37,258 bases of DNA, from positions 1-37,258 of the forward strand of contig JAJQFD010000029.1 of the NCBI GenBank assembly GCA_021201335.1, read 5' to 3'. The position numbers and the translations under genes are program-made. The DNA is from Bacteroides sp. GTDB taxonomy: Bacteria > Bacteroidota > Bacteroidia > Bacteroidales > Bacteroidaceae. This document shows positions 18,980-26,751 of this stretch, one piece after another. Below the pieces are notes generated by a model. The model worked only from the letters and a program-made list of their open reading frames with translations, was not told the DNA's origin and searched no databases. The number at the start of each line of letters is the position of its first letter. The stretch's first letter is position 1.

Positions 18980-20050
18980 TTACAATAAATTATATAGTTG
19001 CGAGACTACATAAATAAAGATAGCTAAGATTGAAACAGCCAAAACCACAATACCCGAAATAAGCAATATCTTGGTACGTAAAGATCTTTTTTCGATGATC
19101 GTTATTTCTTTGGGTTGGGGTTTCACATTTTCTTCTTCAGGATCTTTAGTTTCATTAATAAATTCAATGGCATTAATTAAGTTTGCATCATTTTCGTTCA
19201 TCAAAGGATTATGTTTTGCAAACTTAACCAAGTCAGCTGTCTGGAACAGGATCTTCAAATCATTCAGATCTTCTGTTTGCTTCAGTTCCATCAACATATC
19301 AATAATTTCACTTGATGTCATTTCCAGTGCACTGAAACCAAAACGATCACTTATATAGGTACGAATAATGTCTGTTAATTCAGTATAATACTCTTTAGGT
19401 TCACCCTTCTGCCAGGTTTTCTCTGCTTTTACCCGTTCAATTTCCTGCATAGCCAACACATGAGGCGGTACTTTAGGTTCAATTTTCACTCTGCGGATAA
19501 TTGGTTTATTATCCCGGGCACGAATAACCAGATAAATTAATAAAATCAATAAAGGAATAGCGAGTACAGATAAAATGATCAATCCTCTCCAATCTTCCCA
19601 GGCGAATGCGGGTTTCATAACCTCTTTTAATCCAAAATACTCATCAGGCTTATCGGCATTCACTGCCATTGAATACACCTTTAAAGCCAATGCATTGGAT
19701 TTATACACCTGACTATCCACTTGAACGGGAATAGGGGGAATATAATACAATGCAGAATCAAAAGAAGTAATGGTATATTCCTGTTTAATCAACAAACGTT
19801 CTCTGTTATTCAAATACTGAGTATCCGGTTCCGAAGTTTCCAATACTTCGATTCCCCGGATTAATGTATCTCTGAATTGTGGAAATACAGCATTCTGTTT
19901 GCTATCGATCGATATAGCCAGTTCAATTTTAGCCTGTTGCCCGATAAAGATTTGCACAGAATCAATTTTAGCTTCAACTGTAACTGTCTGACCGACAACA
20001 GAAATAGGTATTATAAATAAAAGTAATATCAGAAAAATATTTCTATTCAT
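18980..20050 (-). CDS. BatD-like / Bat-associated membrane protein, uncharacterised
   Basis: A 356-residue protein with a signal peptide (MNRNIFLILLLFIIPISVVG), a periplasmic beta-rich domain (about 22-150) similar in layout to the BatD N-terminal domain, a membrane segment (LIILSVLAIPLLILLIYLVI), a cytoplasmic helical domain containing KEYYTELTDIIRTYISDRFG, and a second membrane segment at the C-terminus. The cytoplasmic part resembles the region after the BatD membrane segment (both have an RxYISDxx / WGYISDKL type stretch), so I regard it as a shorter BatD relative. It lies between DUF58 and batA, six bases after the former. Confidence 0.78.
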   Translation of the reverse strand: MNRNIFLILLLFIIPISVVGQTVTVEAKIDSVQIFIGQQAKIELAISIDSKQNAVFPQFRDTLIRGIEVLETSEPDTQYLNNRERLLIKQEYTITSFDSALYYIPPIPVQVDSQVYKSNALALKVYSMAVNADKPDEYFGLKEVMKPAFAWEDWRGLIILSVLAIPLLILLIYLVIRARDNKPIIRRVKIEPKVPPHVLAMQEIERVKAEKTWQKGEPKEYYTELTDIIRTYISDRFGFSALEMTSSEIIDMLMELKQTEDLNDLKILFQTADLVKFAKHNPLMNENDANLINAIEFINETKDPEEENVKPQPKEITIIEKRSLRTKILLISGIVVLAVSILAIFIYVVSQLYNLL

Positions 20051-20056
20051 TTTCTA

Positions 20057-20926
20057 TTAGTTTCGTTTAGCAAACAAATTCAGAAGGGCCTTTACATAAT
20101 CTTGATCCGTACGTACGGATACTGAATCCACATTACTTTTAGTAAAGGTTTCATTAAGTTCCGTCTGTTTCTTTACCCACCAATCGTGATGAGCTCTGCG
20201 TAATGCTTTTGAAGAAGTATCAATCCATTGCTCATATCCTGTTTCGGCATCTACTATTTTCATCAATCCAATGGAAGGCAGCTCCGCTACTCGTCTGTCA
20301 TAAACTTGGATTGCAACCACATCATGTTTTCGGTTGGCAATAGTTAATGCATTTTTAAAGCTTTCCTGATCAATGAAATCCGACAGTATAAATGCCGTAC
20401 AACGCCTTTTCATTACATTCGTCAGATATTCAATTCCTATTTTGATATTCGTACGCCGGCTTTCCGCCTTAAAATCGATCAATTCGCGGATAATATACAA
20501 AATATGTTTTCTTCCTTTTTTGGGTGGAATAAACTTTTCTATCCTGTCGGAAAAGAAAATGACTCCGATCTTATCGTTGTTCTGAATAGCAGAAAAAGCC
20601 AGGGTGGCTGCAATTTCTGTAACCATGTCTTTCTTAAACTGAGTAGTGGTACCAAATTCCAAACTACCTGACACATCTACCAGCAACATAACAGTGAGCT
20701 CGCGTTCTTCTTCGAATACCTTTATATACGGTTTATTAAAGCGGGCAGTAACGTTCCAGTCAATATCACGAATATCATCACCAAACTGATATTCACGTAC
20801 TTCAGAAAAGGCCATCCCCCTACCCTTAAAGGCAGAATGGTATTGTCCGGCAAAAATATTACTGGATAATCCCTTGGTCTTTATTTCAATTTGACGAACT
20901 TTCTTTAATATATCAGCTGTTTCCAT
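20057..20926 (-). CDS. DUF58 domain protein (VWA-like)
   Basis: I start at ATG 20926 (METADILKKVRQIEIKTKG); an in-frame TTG at 20935 would add MII. This gives 289 residues, cytoplasmic. The DUF58 signature is clear: GRGMAFSEVREYQFGDDIRDIDWNVTAR in pieces (GDDIRDIDWNVTARF). A VWA-like core follows with VDVSGS, which is a recognisable DxSxS. DUF58 proteins are regularly encoded next to MoxR ATPases and VWA proteins and are thought to be their partner. It lies second in the operon, 51 bases after moxR. Confidence 0.92.
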   Translation of the reverse strand: METADILKKVRQIEIKTKGLSSNIFAGQYHSAFKGRGMAFSEVREYQFGDDIRDIDWNVTARFNKPYIKVFEEERELTVMLLVDVSGSLEFGTTTQFKKDMVTEIAATLAFSAIQNNDKIGVIFFSDRIEKFIPPKKGRKHILYIIRELIDFKAESRRTNIKIGIEYLTNVMKRRCTAFILSDFIDQESFKNALTIANRKHDVVAIQVYDRRVAELPSIGLMKIVDAETGYEQWIDTSSKALRRAHHDWWVKKQTELNETFTKSNVDSVSVRTDQDYVKALLNLFAKRN

Positions 20927-20977
20927 AATAATCAAACTTAGGAGTTTAAGTTAAACATACACTTGCTACTCCTTTGA

Positions 20978-21973
20978 TTATGGTACCTCAACTTTATTCA
21001 AAATTTTACTTACAATTTCTTCTGAGGTTACATTGCTGGCTTCTGCTTCATAGGTTAATCCGATACGATGGCGAAGAACATCATGTGCAATAGCACGTAC
21101 ATCTTCGGGAATTACATAGCCACGACGTTTGATAAATGCATACGTACGTGCAGCCAACGCCAGATTAATGGAGGCACGTGGGGATCCACCAAAACCAATC
21201 AGGTCCTGTAGTTCTTTCATGCCATACTTTTCCGGGTAACGTGTAGCAAATACGATATCAACAATGTAACGTTCGATTTTTTCATCTAAATATACCTGGC
21301 GTACTATTTTGCGGGCATCCATTACTTCTTGCGCCTTCAAGATAGGTTTTACATCGAACTTCTCGCCATTGATATTCTGACGAATAATCAATTTTTCTTC
21401 CTCATGCTTGGGATAATCAATAACAACTTTAAGCATGAAACGGTCGACTTGTGCCTCTGGTAGTGGATATGTACCTTCCTGTTCGATGGGGTTCTGGGTT
21501 GCCAATACCAGGAATGGCTCCGGAAGGCGGAAAGTCTCTTTTCCAATGGTAACCTGACGTTCCTGCATTGCTTCGAGCAAGGCACTTTGCACTTTGGCCG
21601 GAGCACGGTTTATTTCGTCTGCCAACACAAAATTAGCGAAAATAGGTCCCTTTTTAACCTGGAATCCTTCATCTTTCTGACTGTAAACCATTGTACCGAT
21701 AACGTCGGCAGGCAATAAGTCCGGAGTAAATTGAACGCGGCTATATTTTGCCTCAATTAAAGAAGCTAATGTTTTGATAGCCAACGTCTTCGCCAGACCC
21801 GGAACACCTTCTAAAAGGACATGCCCGTCAGACAATAATCCAATAAGTAACGATTCTATCAAGTGTTTCTGACCAACAATCACCTGGTCCATCCCCGTGA
21901 TGAGATTTGTTACGAAAGCACTCTGTCTTTCTATTCGTTCATTCAGCTCGCGAATATCAATTGTTTCAGCCAT
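20978..21973 (-). CDS. MoxR-family AAA+ ATPase
   Basis: A 331-residue cytoplasmic ATPase. Walker A is GVPGLAKT (56-63), with the MoxR-typical Ala-Lys-Thr ending. Walker B is VLADE (Asp119, Glu120) in VLADEINRAP. The sensor 1 motif ATQNP and the following PLPEAQVDRF with the arginine-finger region are present. MoxR ATPases work as chaperones that assemble or activate VWA-domain proteins; here BatA, BatB and the DUF58 protein in the same operon are the obvious clients. It is the first gene of the operon, with a promoter upstream. Confidence 0.94.
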   Translation of the reverse strand: MAETIDIRELNERIERQSAFVTNLITGMDQVIVGQKHLIESLLIGLLSDGHVLLEGVPGLAKTLAIKTLASLIEAKYSRVQFTPDLLPADVIGTMVYSQKDEGFQVKKGPIFANFVLADEINRAPAKVQSALLEAMQERQVTIGKETFRLPEPFLVLATQNPIEQEGTYPLPEAQVDRFMLKVVIDYPKHEEEKLIIRQNINGEKFDVKPILKAQEVMDARKIVRQVYLDEKIERYIVDIVFATRYPEKYGMKELQDLIGFGGSPRASINLALAARTYAFIKRRGYVIPEDVRAIAHDVLRHRIGLTYEAEASNVTSEEIVSKILNKVEVP

Positions 21974-22023
21974 AATAAGTGTTATTTTTATTATATTAAT
22001 TGTCTTCTTCGTAAAAATGATTC

Positions 22024-22055
22024 CAAAAGTACATTATATAATTAACCATCGCAAC
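22024..22055 (-). promoter_or_regulatory. Probable promoter of the moxR-bat operon
   Basis: TACTTTTG (22024-22031) on the minus strand matches TAnnTTTG exactly. GTTG at 22052-22055 is 20 bp upstream and matches three of four bases of TTTG. The start of moxR is about 50 bases downstream of the -7 box. No Shine-Dalgarno is seen before the ATG. Confidence 0.6.
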
Positions 22056-22205
22056 TAAATTTTATTAAAAAAGTATGCTAAGTCTTTATCTGAGGCACTT
22101 TCTTCTAAAAGTAAGCATGTTTTCAGTCTACGGCTTTGCTTTCCTATTTATTGGTTATGCTTGATAGATATGTAGATCACCCTTTTTTTATCTAGAGGGC
22201 TAGTT

Positions 22206-22311
22206 AGTTCTATATCTTTTCACAGTCGTGAAGAAGCCTTTTCACGGACGTGAAAAGACCTTTTAACCTAGGTGAAGAGACCTCTTCATGACTGTGAAAA
22301 GGAATAGAACT
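22206..22311. repeat. Array of four 20-bp palindromic units, 22-bp period, within a 106-bp inverted repeat
   Basis: Units start at 22216, 22238, 22260 and 22282, each 20 bp with 2-bp spacers (GC, AC, AC). Unit 2, CTTTTCACGGACGTGAAAAG, is a perfect 9-bp palindrome around GA; the others are imperfect versions: CTTTTCACAGTCGTGAAGAA, CTTTTAACCTAGGTGAAGAG and CTCTTCATGACTGTGAAAAG. Outer arms 22206-22234 and 22283-22311 are complementary with three mismatches, and include AGTTCTAT / ATAGAACT, so the whole block can fold as one long cruciform. The period of 22 bp is about two helical turns. Function unknown; see findings. Confidence 0.9.
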
Positions 22312-22443
22312 TACCTTCTTTCCACCTACAAATTACTTAGTTTCTATATCCATCAGGCATAATCAGTAAATTGGAAAAACAACCTGTAGTAATTAAGAAT
22401 TGTAAGCTTTTAAAAGACAATATACTTTATTAAGGTATTAAAA

Positions 22444-22471
22444 AAGGTGCATCTTATCGGGAATGCACCTT
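22444..22471 (-). terminator. Intrinsic terminator after the HU-LysM gene
   Basis: AAGGTGCAT (22444-22452) pairs perfectly with ATGCACCTT (22463-22471) around a 10-base loop. TTTTTAATACC follows on the minus strand. It begins 12 bases past the stop at 22484. Confidence 0.75.
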
Positions 22472-22483
22472 ACTATTAATCTA

Positions 22484-23581
22484 TTAATCTTTCTTTTTCA
22501 GTTCTGGTATCTTTATAGTAAGTCCAGTGGGTACTTTATCGGGGTTTTTAATTAAATCCCGATTGTATTTATATAAATAAGGCCACAGATCTTTCGTATT
22601 ATAAAAACGAAGGGACACACGTATAAGTGTTTCACCCGGTTGTAATTTATAAGTTGTTTTAGTACCAATAATATCATAACTGGTTGAATCAGGATGTACC
22701 GGAATAAGGGCCGGATTGCGTTTACGAGGAGAAGGTGGAGTCATTTCTACTTTTACAGGCAGAATGAGTTTGGTGGAGTCCACCGCTGTTTTACCAGCGG
22801 GCAAAGTGTCTGTTACCAACGTATCAAGAGATGTAACAGGTGGTCTGGAAGGTTGCTCAATTATAACAGGAGGTGTTGTGGTATCGTGGGAAAAATATTT
22901 GCAGATAAAATCCGAATTATACAAAAACAACAGCACAAGACTGCATAAAAGCAATACGACTATAATTAAAGCGATGAGATAGGTTTGTGCTTTTGAGCCT
23001 GTTTCTTCGGGTAATTTATTTTCTGTATCATCCGCTACTGATTGCGGCGTTTCTTGATCCTCAATGGGTTCCGTCTCATCTACTTCGTTTTGGATTTCGG
23101 TTAGAGACTCTGTCTGGTCGACAGTTTCTAGTGTTTCCATCGGAAGGTCGGTTGATTCATCCAAAGGAGCATCCATCAACACGGGTACAACAATTGCTTC
23201 CTCGTCTTCCTCTTTTTCTTCATTCTCCGATTCTTCAATTTCCTGATCCAGTACGAGTTCATCACTCAATATAACTGTTTCAAAATGCTCAAAAGGTTTA
23301 TTGATTCGATCTCTTAATGTACTTTCAGGAATAAAAGATACTTTGGTATAACTGGGAATCTCAATACGTTCACCGGTATTAACATTAATGCTTTCACGGC
23401 TTTCTACCGTGACGAGTTTAAAGGTACCTAAACCTTTTATTTTAACGAATCCATCTTGTTCAAGACCTTCTACAATGGTATCAAAGAATGCAGTGGCAAA
23501 TGCTTGCGCTTTGTCAGGTTCAATCTCATATTCCTTTATAAATAGCTCAATAATGTCTTGGATATTCATTTTTCTGTCCAT
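22484..23581 (-). CDS. HU-like DNA-binding domain, transmembrane segment and LysM domain fusion
   Basis: A 365-residue protein in four parts. Residues 5-92 form an HU/IHF fold (GLGTFKLVTVESRESINVNTG); at the arm tip the usual Asn-Pro is Asn-Val (66-68: N-V-N), so the intercalating proline is missing. Residues 101-195 form a long acidic linker with EEKEEDEE. Residues 200-221 are one membrane segment (YLIALIIVVLLLCSLVLLFL). A Pro/Thr-rich stretch leads to a LysM domain (about 311-360, YKLQPGETLIRVSLRFY). The topology implied is DNA-binding inside, peptidoglycan-binding outside. It starts eight bases after the HU gene. ATG at 23581 is used; Met5 is an alternative. HU-LysM fusions are known to me from Bacteroidota, but their role is not established. 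Confidence 0.88.
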   Translation of the reverse strand: MDRKMNIQDIIELFIKEYEIEPDKAQAFATAFFDTIVEGLEQDGFVKIKGLGTFKLVTVESRESINVNTGERIEIPSYTKVSFIPESTLRDRINKPFEHFETVILSDELVLDQEIEESENEEKEEDEEAIVVPVLMDAPLDESTDLPMETLETVDQTESLTEIQNEVDETEPIEDQETPQSVADDTENKLPEETGSKAQTYLIALIIVVLLLCSLVLLFLYNSDFICKYFSHDTTTPPVIIEQPSRPPVTSLDTLVTDTLPAGKTAVDSTKLILPVKVEMTPPSPRKRNPALIPVHPDSTSYDIIGTKTTYKLQPGETLIRVSLRFYNTKDLWPYLYKYNRDLIKNPDKVPTGLTIKIPELKKKD

Positions 23582-23589
23582 GACGACTA

Positions 23590-23862
23590 CTATTTAAATT
23601 TTTCTTTGAGTTGATTATGAGGCTTATATGTCAATGCAAGCTTTGGAGGAATAAGCATACGTTGCTTAGTCGTAGGATTTACAGATATCCGTTCCGCTTT
23701 CTTCTTGACTTCCAGCGTTCCAAAATTCTGTATATATACAACGTTTCCCTCTTCCAATTGCTGAACAATTTCATGTAGGAAAGATTCCGTAAGTTTAGAG
23801 GTATAATTCATAGGAAACTCTAACTTACTGGCAAGAGCTGCAATAAATTCTTTGTTATTCAA
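23590..23862 (-). CDS. Divergent HU-family DNA-binding protein
   Basis: A 90-residue HU/IHF fold: two N-terminal helices (MNNKEFIAALASKLEFPMNY), the turn NFGTLEVKKKAER in place of GFGTFEVRERAAR, and the DNA-wrapping arm ISVNPTTKQRMLIPPKLALTYKP with the intercalating Pro at NP. The start codon is TTG at 23862; no ATG or GTG stands in frame before an upstream TAG, and the TTG places the N-terminus exactly where HU proteins begin. It lies eight bases upstream of the HU-LysM gene, so the two HU-type chains are probably co-expressed and could form a heterodimer. Confidence 0.85.
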   Translation of the reverse strand: MNNKEFIAALASKLEFPMNYTSKLTESFLHEIVQQLEEGNVVYIQNFGTLEVKKKAERISVNPTTKQRMLIPPKLALTYKPHNQLKEKFK

Positions 23863-23924
23863 GGGCTATCAGTTTAAAAGACGCTGCTATATTACTAATA
23901 ATCAGCCTAAAAAACAAATTTATG

Positions 23925-23932
23925 GAAAAATA
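23925..23932 (-). promoter_or_regulatory. -7 box upstream of the HU pair
   Basis: TAAATTTG on the minus strand matches TAnnTTTG, about 63 bases before the HU start and just past the rimO stop. No good -33 is present at 19-21 bp. It would allow the HU pair to be expressed apart from ftsY-rimO. Confidence 0.4.
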
Positions 23933-23935
23933 TGT

Positions 23936-25237
23936 TTAAACAATCGTACCGAAAAGATCGAATTCATCGGAATCGGTAATCAAAACATGGTAAAAATCAC
24001 CGATGGATAATTGATTGTTCTCACGAGAAATTAATACTTCTGGGTCAACTTCCGGGGAATCAAATTCTGTACGCCCAATGTAATACTCTCCTTCGATCCG
24101 ATCGATAATAACCTTCAATTGCTTACCTATTTTTTCGGCACTCAACTCTGCAGCAATATCTTGCTGAATGCTCATAATCTCATCTAAACGTTTCTGCTTA
24201 ACATCATCCGGAATGGAATCTTCATAATGAATAGCGGAATATGTTCCTTCTTCCTCTGAATAAGCAAAAGCACCCATTCGATCAAACCGTGTAGTGCGTA
24301 CAAACTCTTTTAATTCTTCGAAATCTTCCTCCGTCTCACCCGGATGTCCTACCATTAAAGTAGTACGTAAGTGAATTCCGGGAACTTCTTTCCTGAATTG
24401 CTCAATCAAAAGATAGGTTTGTTCTTTGGACACATGACGCCTCATTTGCGAGAGCATATTATCACTGATATGTTGCAACGCTATATCCATATATTTGCAT
24501 ACATTATCCCGCTCACGCATCACCCGGAATAAGTCTTTGGGGAAATGAGCCGGATAGGCATAATGAAGACGAATCCATTCTACTCCCGGAACGTCTGAAA
24601 TACGTTCAATTAACTCCGGAAGCATCTGCTTTTTATAGAGGTCTATGCCATAATAGGTTAACTCCTGAGCGATTACCTGGAATTCTTTTACTCCTTCTGA
24701 AACCAGGTATTTTACTTCCTCTACAATCTCTTCCATCGGACGTGACACGTGCCGACCTGTGATAATAGGTATGGCACAGTAAGAGCATTTACGATCACAC
24801 CCTTCTGAAATTTTTAAATATGCATAATGTTTGGGAGTCGTAAGCGTTCGCTCAATATATAATTCTTCCTGATAAGCATTTCCCAACTCTTCCAGCAAGG
24901 CTTTCCAGTTAAATTTGCCATAGAACTTGTCCACTTGTGGTATCTCAATAGACAACTCTTTTAAATACCGTTCCGACAAACATCCCATTACATAGAGTTT
25001 CTCCAGTTCACCCTCTTCTTTAGCTTGTGCAAACTCAAGAATCATATTGATGGATTCTTCTTTGGCATCACCAATAAAGCCACATGTATTAATAACTGCA
25101 ATTTCCCCCTGGGGAGTTTCAGAATCGTGGGTTACCTCGTAACCAACTTCTTGTAATTGTCTGATAAGTTGTTCAGAATCGACGAGGTTTTTCGAACACC
25201 CCATCGTAATTATATCAATCGTTTTTCTTTTCTTCAT
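23936..25237 (-). CDS. rimO: Ribosomal protein S12 methylthiotransferase RimO
   Basis: A 433-residue radical-SAM enzyme that adds a methylthio group to an Asp of ribosomal protein S12. The N-terminal UPF0004 domain has the three cluster cysteines in MGCSKN (Cys14), NTCGF (Cys53) and GCLSERY (Cys87). The radical-SAM motif CDRKCSYC gives Cys148, Cys152 and Cys155. A C-terminal TRAM domain follows (about 365-433). The motif MGCSKNLVDSE is typical of RimO rather than MiaB. Its ATG overlaps the ftsY stop (ATGA), a sign of translational coupling. Confidence 0.95.
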   Translation of the reverse strand: MKKRKTIDIITMGCSKNLVDSEQLIRQLQEVGYEVTHDSETPQGEIAVINTCGFIGDAKEESINMILEFAQAKEEGELEKLYVMGCLSERYLKELSIEIPQVDKFYGKFNWKALLEELGNAYQEELYIERTLTTPKHYAYLKISEGCDRKCSYCAIPIITGRHVSRPMEEIVEEVKYLVSEGVKEFQVIAQELTYYGIDLYKKQMLPELIERISDVPGVEWIRLHYAYPAHFPKDLFRVMRERDNVCKYMDIALQHISDNMLSQMRRHVSKEQTYLLIEQFRKEVPGIHLRTTLMVGHPGETEEDFEELKEFVRTTRFDRMGAFAYSEEEGTYSAIHYEDSIPDDVKQKRLDEIMSIQQDIAAELSAEKIGKQLKVIIDRIEGEYYIGRTEFDSPEVDPEVLISRENNQLSIGDFYHVLITDSDEFDLFGTIV

Positions 25238-26193
25238 TCAGTATCTCCAAACAGAGATTCTACAAATTCTTTTCTGCGGAAGACCTGTAAATCTTCCATT
25301 CCTTCGCCCAATCCAATATATTTCACCGGAATTTTAAATTGATCGGATATACCAATAACGACTCCACCTTTAGCCGTTCCATCAAGCTTTGTGATGGCCA
25401 TTGCAGTAACTTCTGTTGCCAGGGTAAATTGTTTGGCCTGTTCGAAAGCATTTTGTCCAGTGGAACCATCTAAAACCAGCAATACTTCGTTGGGAGCATC
25501 TGGTACCACTTTTTTCATCACATTTTTTATCTTGGTTAATTCATTCATTAACCCGACTTTATTATGCAAGCGGCCAGCGGTATCAATTATTACCACATCT
25601 GCATCATTCTTAACAGCAGAACTTAATGTATCGAATGCCACAGAAGCAGGATCGGCACCCATTTTTTGTTTTACCACCGGCACATCAACTCTTTCTCCCC
25701 AGATCACTAGTTGCTCCACTGCGGCAGCACGGAAAGTATCAGCAGCTCCTAAAAAGACTGTTTTACCAGCTTTCTTGAATTGATAGGCGAGTTTACCAAT
25801 TGTAGTGGTTTTACCTACACCGTTTACCCCTACAACCATAATTACATAAGGCTTTTTCTCGATAGGTAAATCAAAATCAGCAACGTCGTCAGAATGGTTT
25901 TCAGTGAGTAAATTGGCGATTTCATCACGAAGAATATTATTTAGTTCCTGGGTGTTTACATATTTGTCCTCAGCTACCCTCTTTTCAATCCGCTTGATGA
26001 TGTTAAGGGTTGTCTCAACTCCTACATCCGAAGTTATCAAGATCTCCTCCAGGTCGTCGAGTACTTCGTCATCCACTTTTGACTTTCCAGCAATAGCACG
26101 AGTAATTTTACCGAAAACACTTTCCTTTGTTTTTGCCAACCCTTTATCCAGTGTTTCCTTTTTATCCTTTGAGAAGAAATTAAAAAATCCCAT
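25234..26193 (-). CDS. ftsY: Signal recognition particle receptor FtsY
   Basis: A 319-residue SRP GTPase. The N domain is at about 20-100 and the G domain has GVNGVGKT (122-129), a switch region DTAGRLHNK and the specificity motif TKLDGTAKGG. The short N-terminus (MGFFNFFSKDKKETLDKGLA) has no long acidic A domain, normal for many non-enteric bacteria; membrane contact may be through the N-terminal amphipathic helix. It works with Ffh to deliver membrane proteins. A -7 box stands about 66 bases upstream, after the DUF4295 terminator, so it starts a new transcript that includes rimO. Confidence 0.96.
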   Translation of the reverse strand: MGFFNFFSKDKKETLDKGLAKTKESVFGKITRAIAGKSKVDDEVLDDLEEILITSDVGVETTLNIIKRIEKRVAEDKYVNTQELNNILRDEIANLLTENHSDDVADFDLPIEKKPYVIMVVGVNGVGKTTTIGKLAYQFKKAGKTVFLGAADTFRAAAVEQLVIWGERVDVPVVKQKMGADPASVAFDTLSSAVKNDADVVIIDTAGRLHNKVGLMNELTKIKNVMKKVVPDAPNEVLLVLDGSTGQNAFEQAKQFTLATEVTAMAITKLDGTAKGGVVIGISDQFKIPVKYIGLGEGMEDLQVFRRKEFVESLFGDTE

Positions 26194-26258
26194 AATACCC
26201 AGTTTAAATTCTAAAACATGATGAATCTTTGTATATCCGTTCGATTCAAATTATTCTA

Positions 26259-26266
26259 CAAATATA
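26259..26266 (-). promoter_or_regulatory. -7 box of the ftsY-rimO transcript
   Basis: TATATTTG on the minus strand matches TAnnTTTG and lies just downstream of the DUF4295 terminator. At 20-bp spacing the -33 position reads TTTT, within a T run (26285-26290). Predicted start is about 60 bases before the ftsY ATG. Confidence 0.5.
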
Positions 26267-26314
26267 TAATAACTAGCGAACAGTAAAAAAAGATTTGTGA
26301 ATAATTATAAAAAA

Positions 26315-26340
26315 ATCCCCTCATTCGTAAATGAGAGGAT
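26315..26340 (-). terminator. Intrinsic terminator after rpmB-rpmG-DUF4295
   Basis: An 11-bp stem (26315-26325 with 26330-26340) and a CGTA loop. The single mismatch on the plus strand becomes a U-G pair in minus-strand RNA, and T7 then T-rich sequence follows on the minus strand. It lies 33 bases past the DUF4295 stop. Confidence 0.8.
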
Positions 26341-26373
26341 ATATATCATCACTCTGAATAGACAGTGATTTCT

Positions 26374-26532
26374 TTATTTCTTAAAAAAATCCTGAACTTT
26401 ATCGTTAGGAACCATTTGCTCGTCGAAAGTATAAGCTCCTGTTTTAGGAGATTTTACCATCTTCACCACTTTTGTATACGAACGGCCTTCTCTGGTACCA
26501 TCCTGCAAACTTGCTACTGTTTTCTTTGCCAT
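26374..26532 (-). CDS. DUF4295 family protein, 52 residues (small, ribosome-linked)
   Basis: A short gene: ATG at 26532, TAA at 26374, product MAKKTVASLQDGTREGRSYT... ending MVPNDKVQDFFKK. It is basic and small. I recognise it as a conserved Bacteroidota family (DUF4295) that is always near rpmB and rpmG. From memory it has been reported as a lineage-specific protein of the large ribosomal subunit; I could not verify this. It follows rpmG by 11 bases and is followed by the operon terminator, so it is clearly part of a ribosomal-protein transcript. The start is fixed by the MAKK N-terminus, shared with L33. Confidence 0.88.
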   Translation of the reverse strand: MAKKTVASLQDGTREGRSYTKVVKMVKSPKTGAYTFDEQMVPNDKVQDFFKK

Positions 26533-26543
26533 GGTTTATATTC

Positions 26544-26732
26544 TTATTTAATTTCTTTATGTACGGTTACTCTCTTCAAGATTGGATTATACTTCTTCAG
26601 TTCCAATCTTTCTGTGGTATTTTTTCTGTTTTTTGTAGTAATATAACGAGATGTACCAGGCATACCACTTTCTTTATGTTCTGTACATTCAAGAATCACC
26701 TGTACTCTATTACCTTTTGCTTTCTTTGCCAT
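26544..26732 (-). CDS. rpmG: 50S ribosomal protein L33
   Basis: A 62-residue L33 with the family core [34 protein letters not shown]. Only one cysteine is present (ECTEHK), so it is the zinc-free (C-minus) type. The start [12 protein letters not shown] is a few residues longer than in many L33. It sits between rpmB (19 bases upstream) and DUF4295. Confidence 0.96.
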   Translation of the reverse strand: MAKKAKGNRVQVILECTEHKESGMPGTSRYITTKNRKNTTERLELKKYNPILKRVTVHKEIK

Positions 26733-26751
26733 ACGTTAATAATCTCCTCTG

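Larger units (their letters stand above)
21974..22483. other. 510-bp spacer between the HU-LysM gene and moxR
   Basis: From right to left it holds the terminator of the HU-LysM gene (22444-22471), an AT-rich stretch, the four-unit palindrome array (22206-22311), about 150 bp where I see nothing, and the moxR promoter (22024-22055). The only open frames are very short and unconvincing. Confidence 0.6.

Noticed and set aside
22216..22301. Array of four repeats considered as a CRISPR
   Set aside because: Spacers are only 2 bp, units are palindromic and imperfect, and no cas gene is near.
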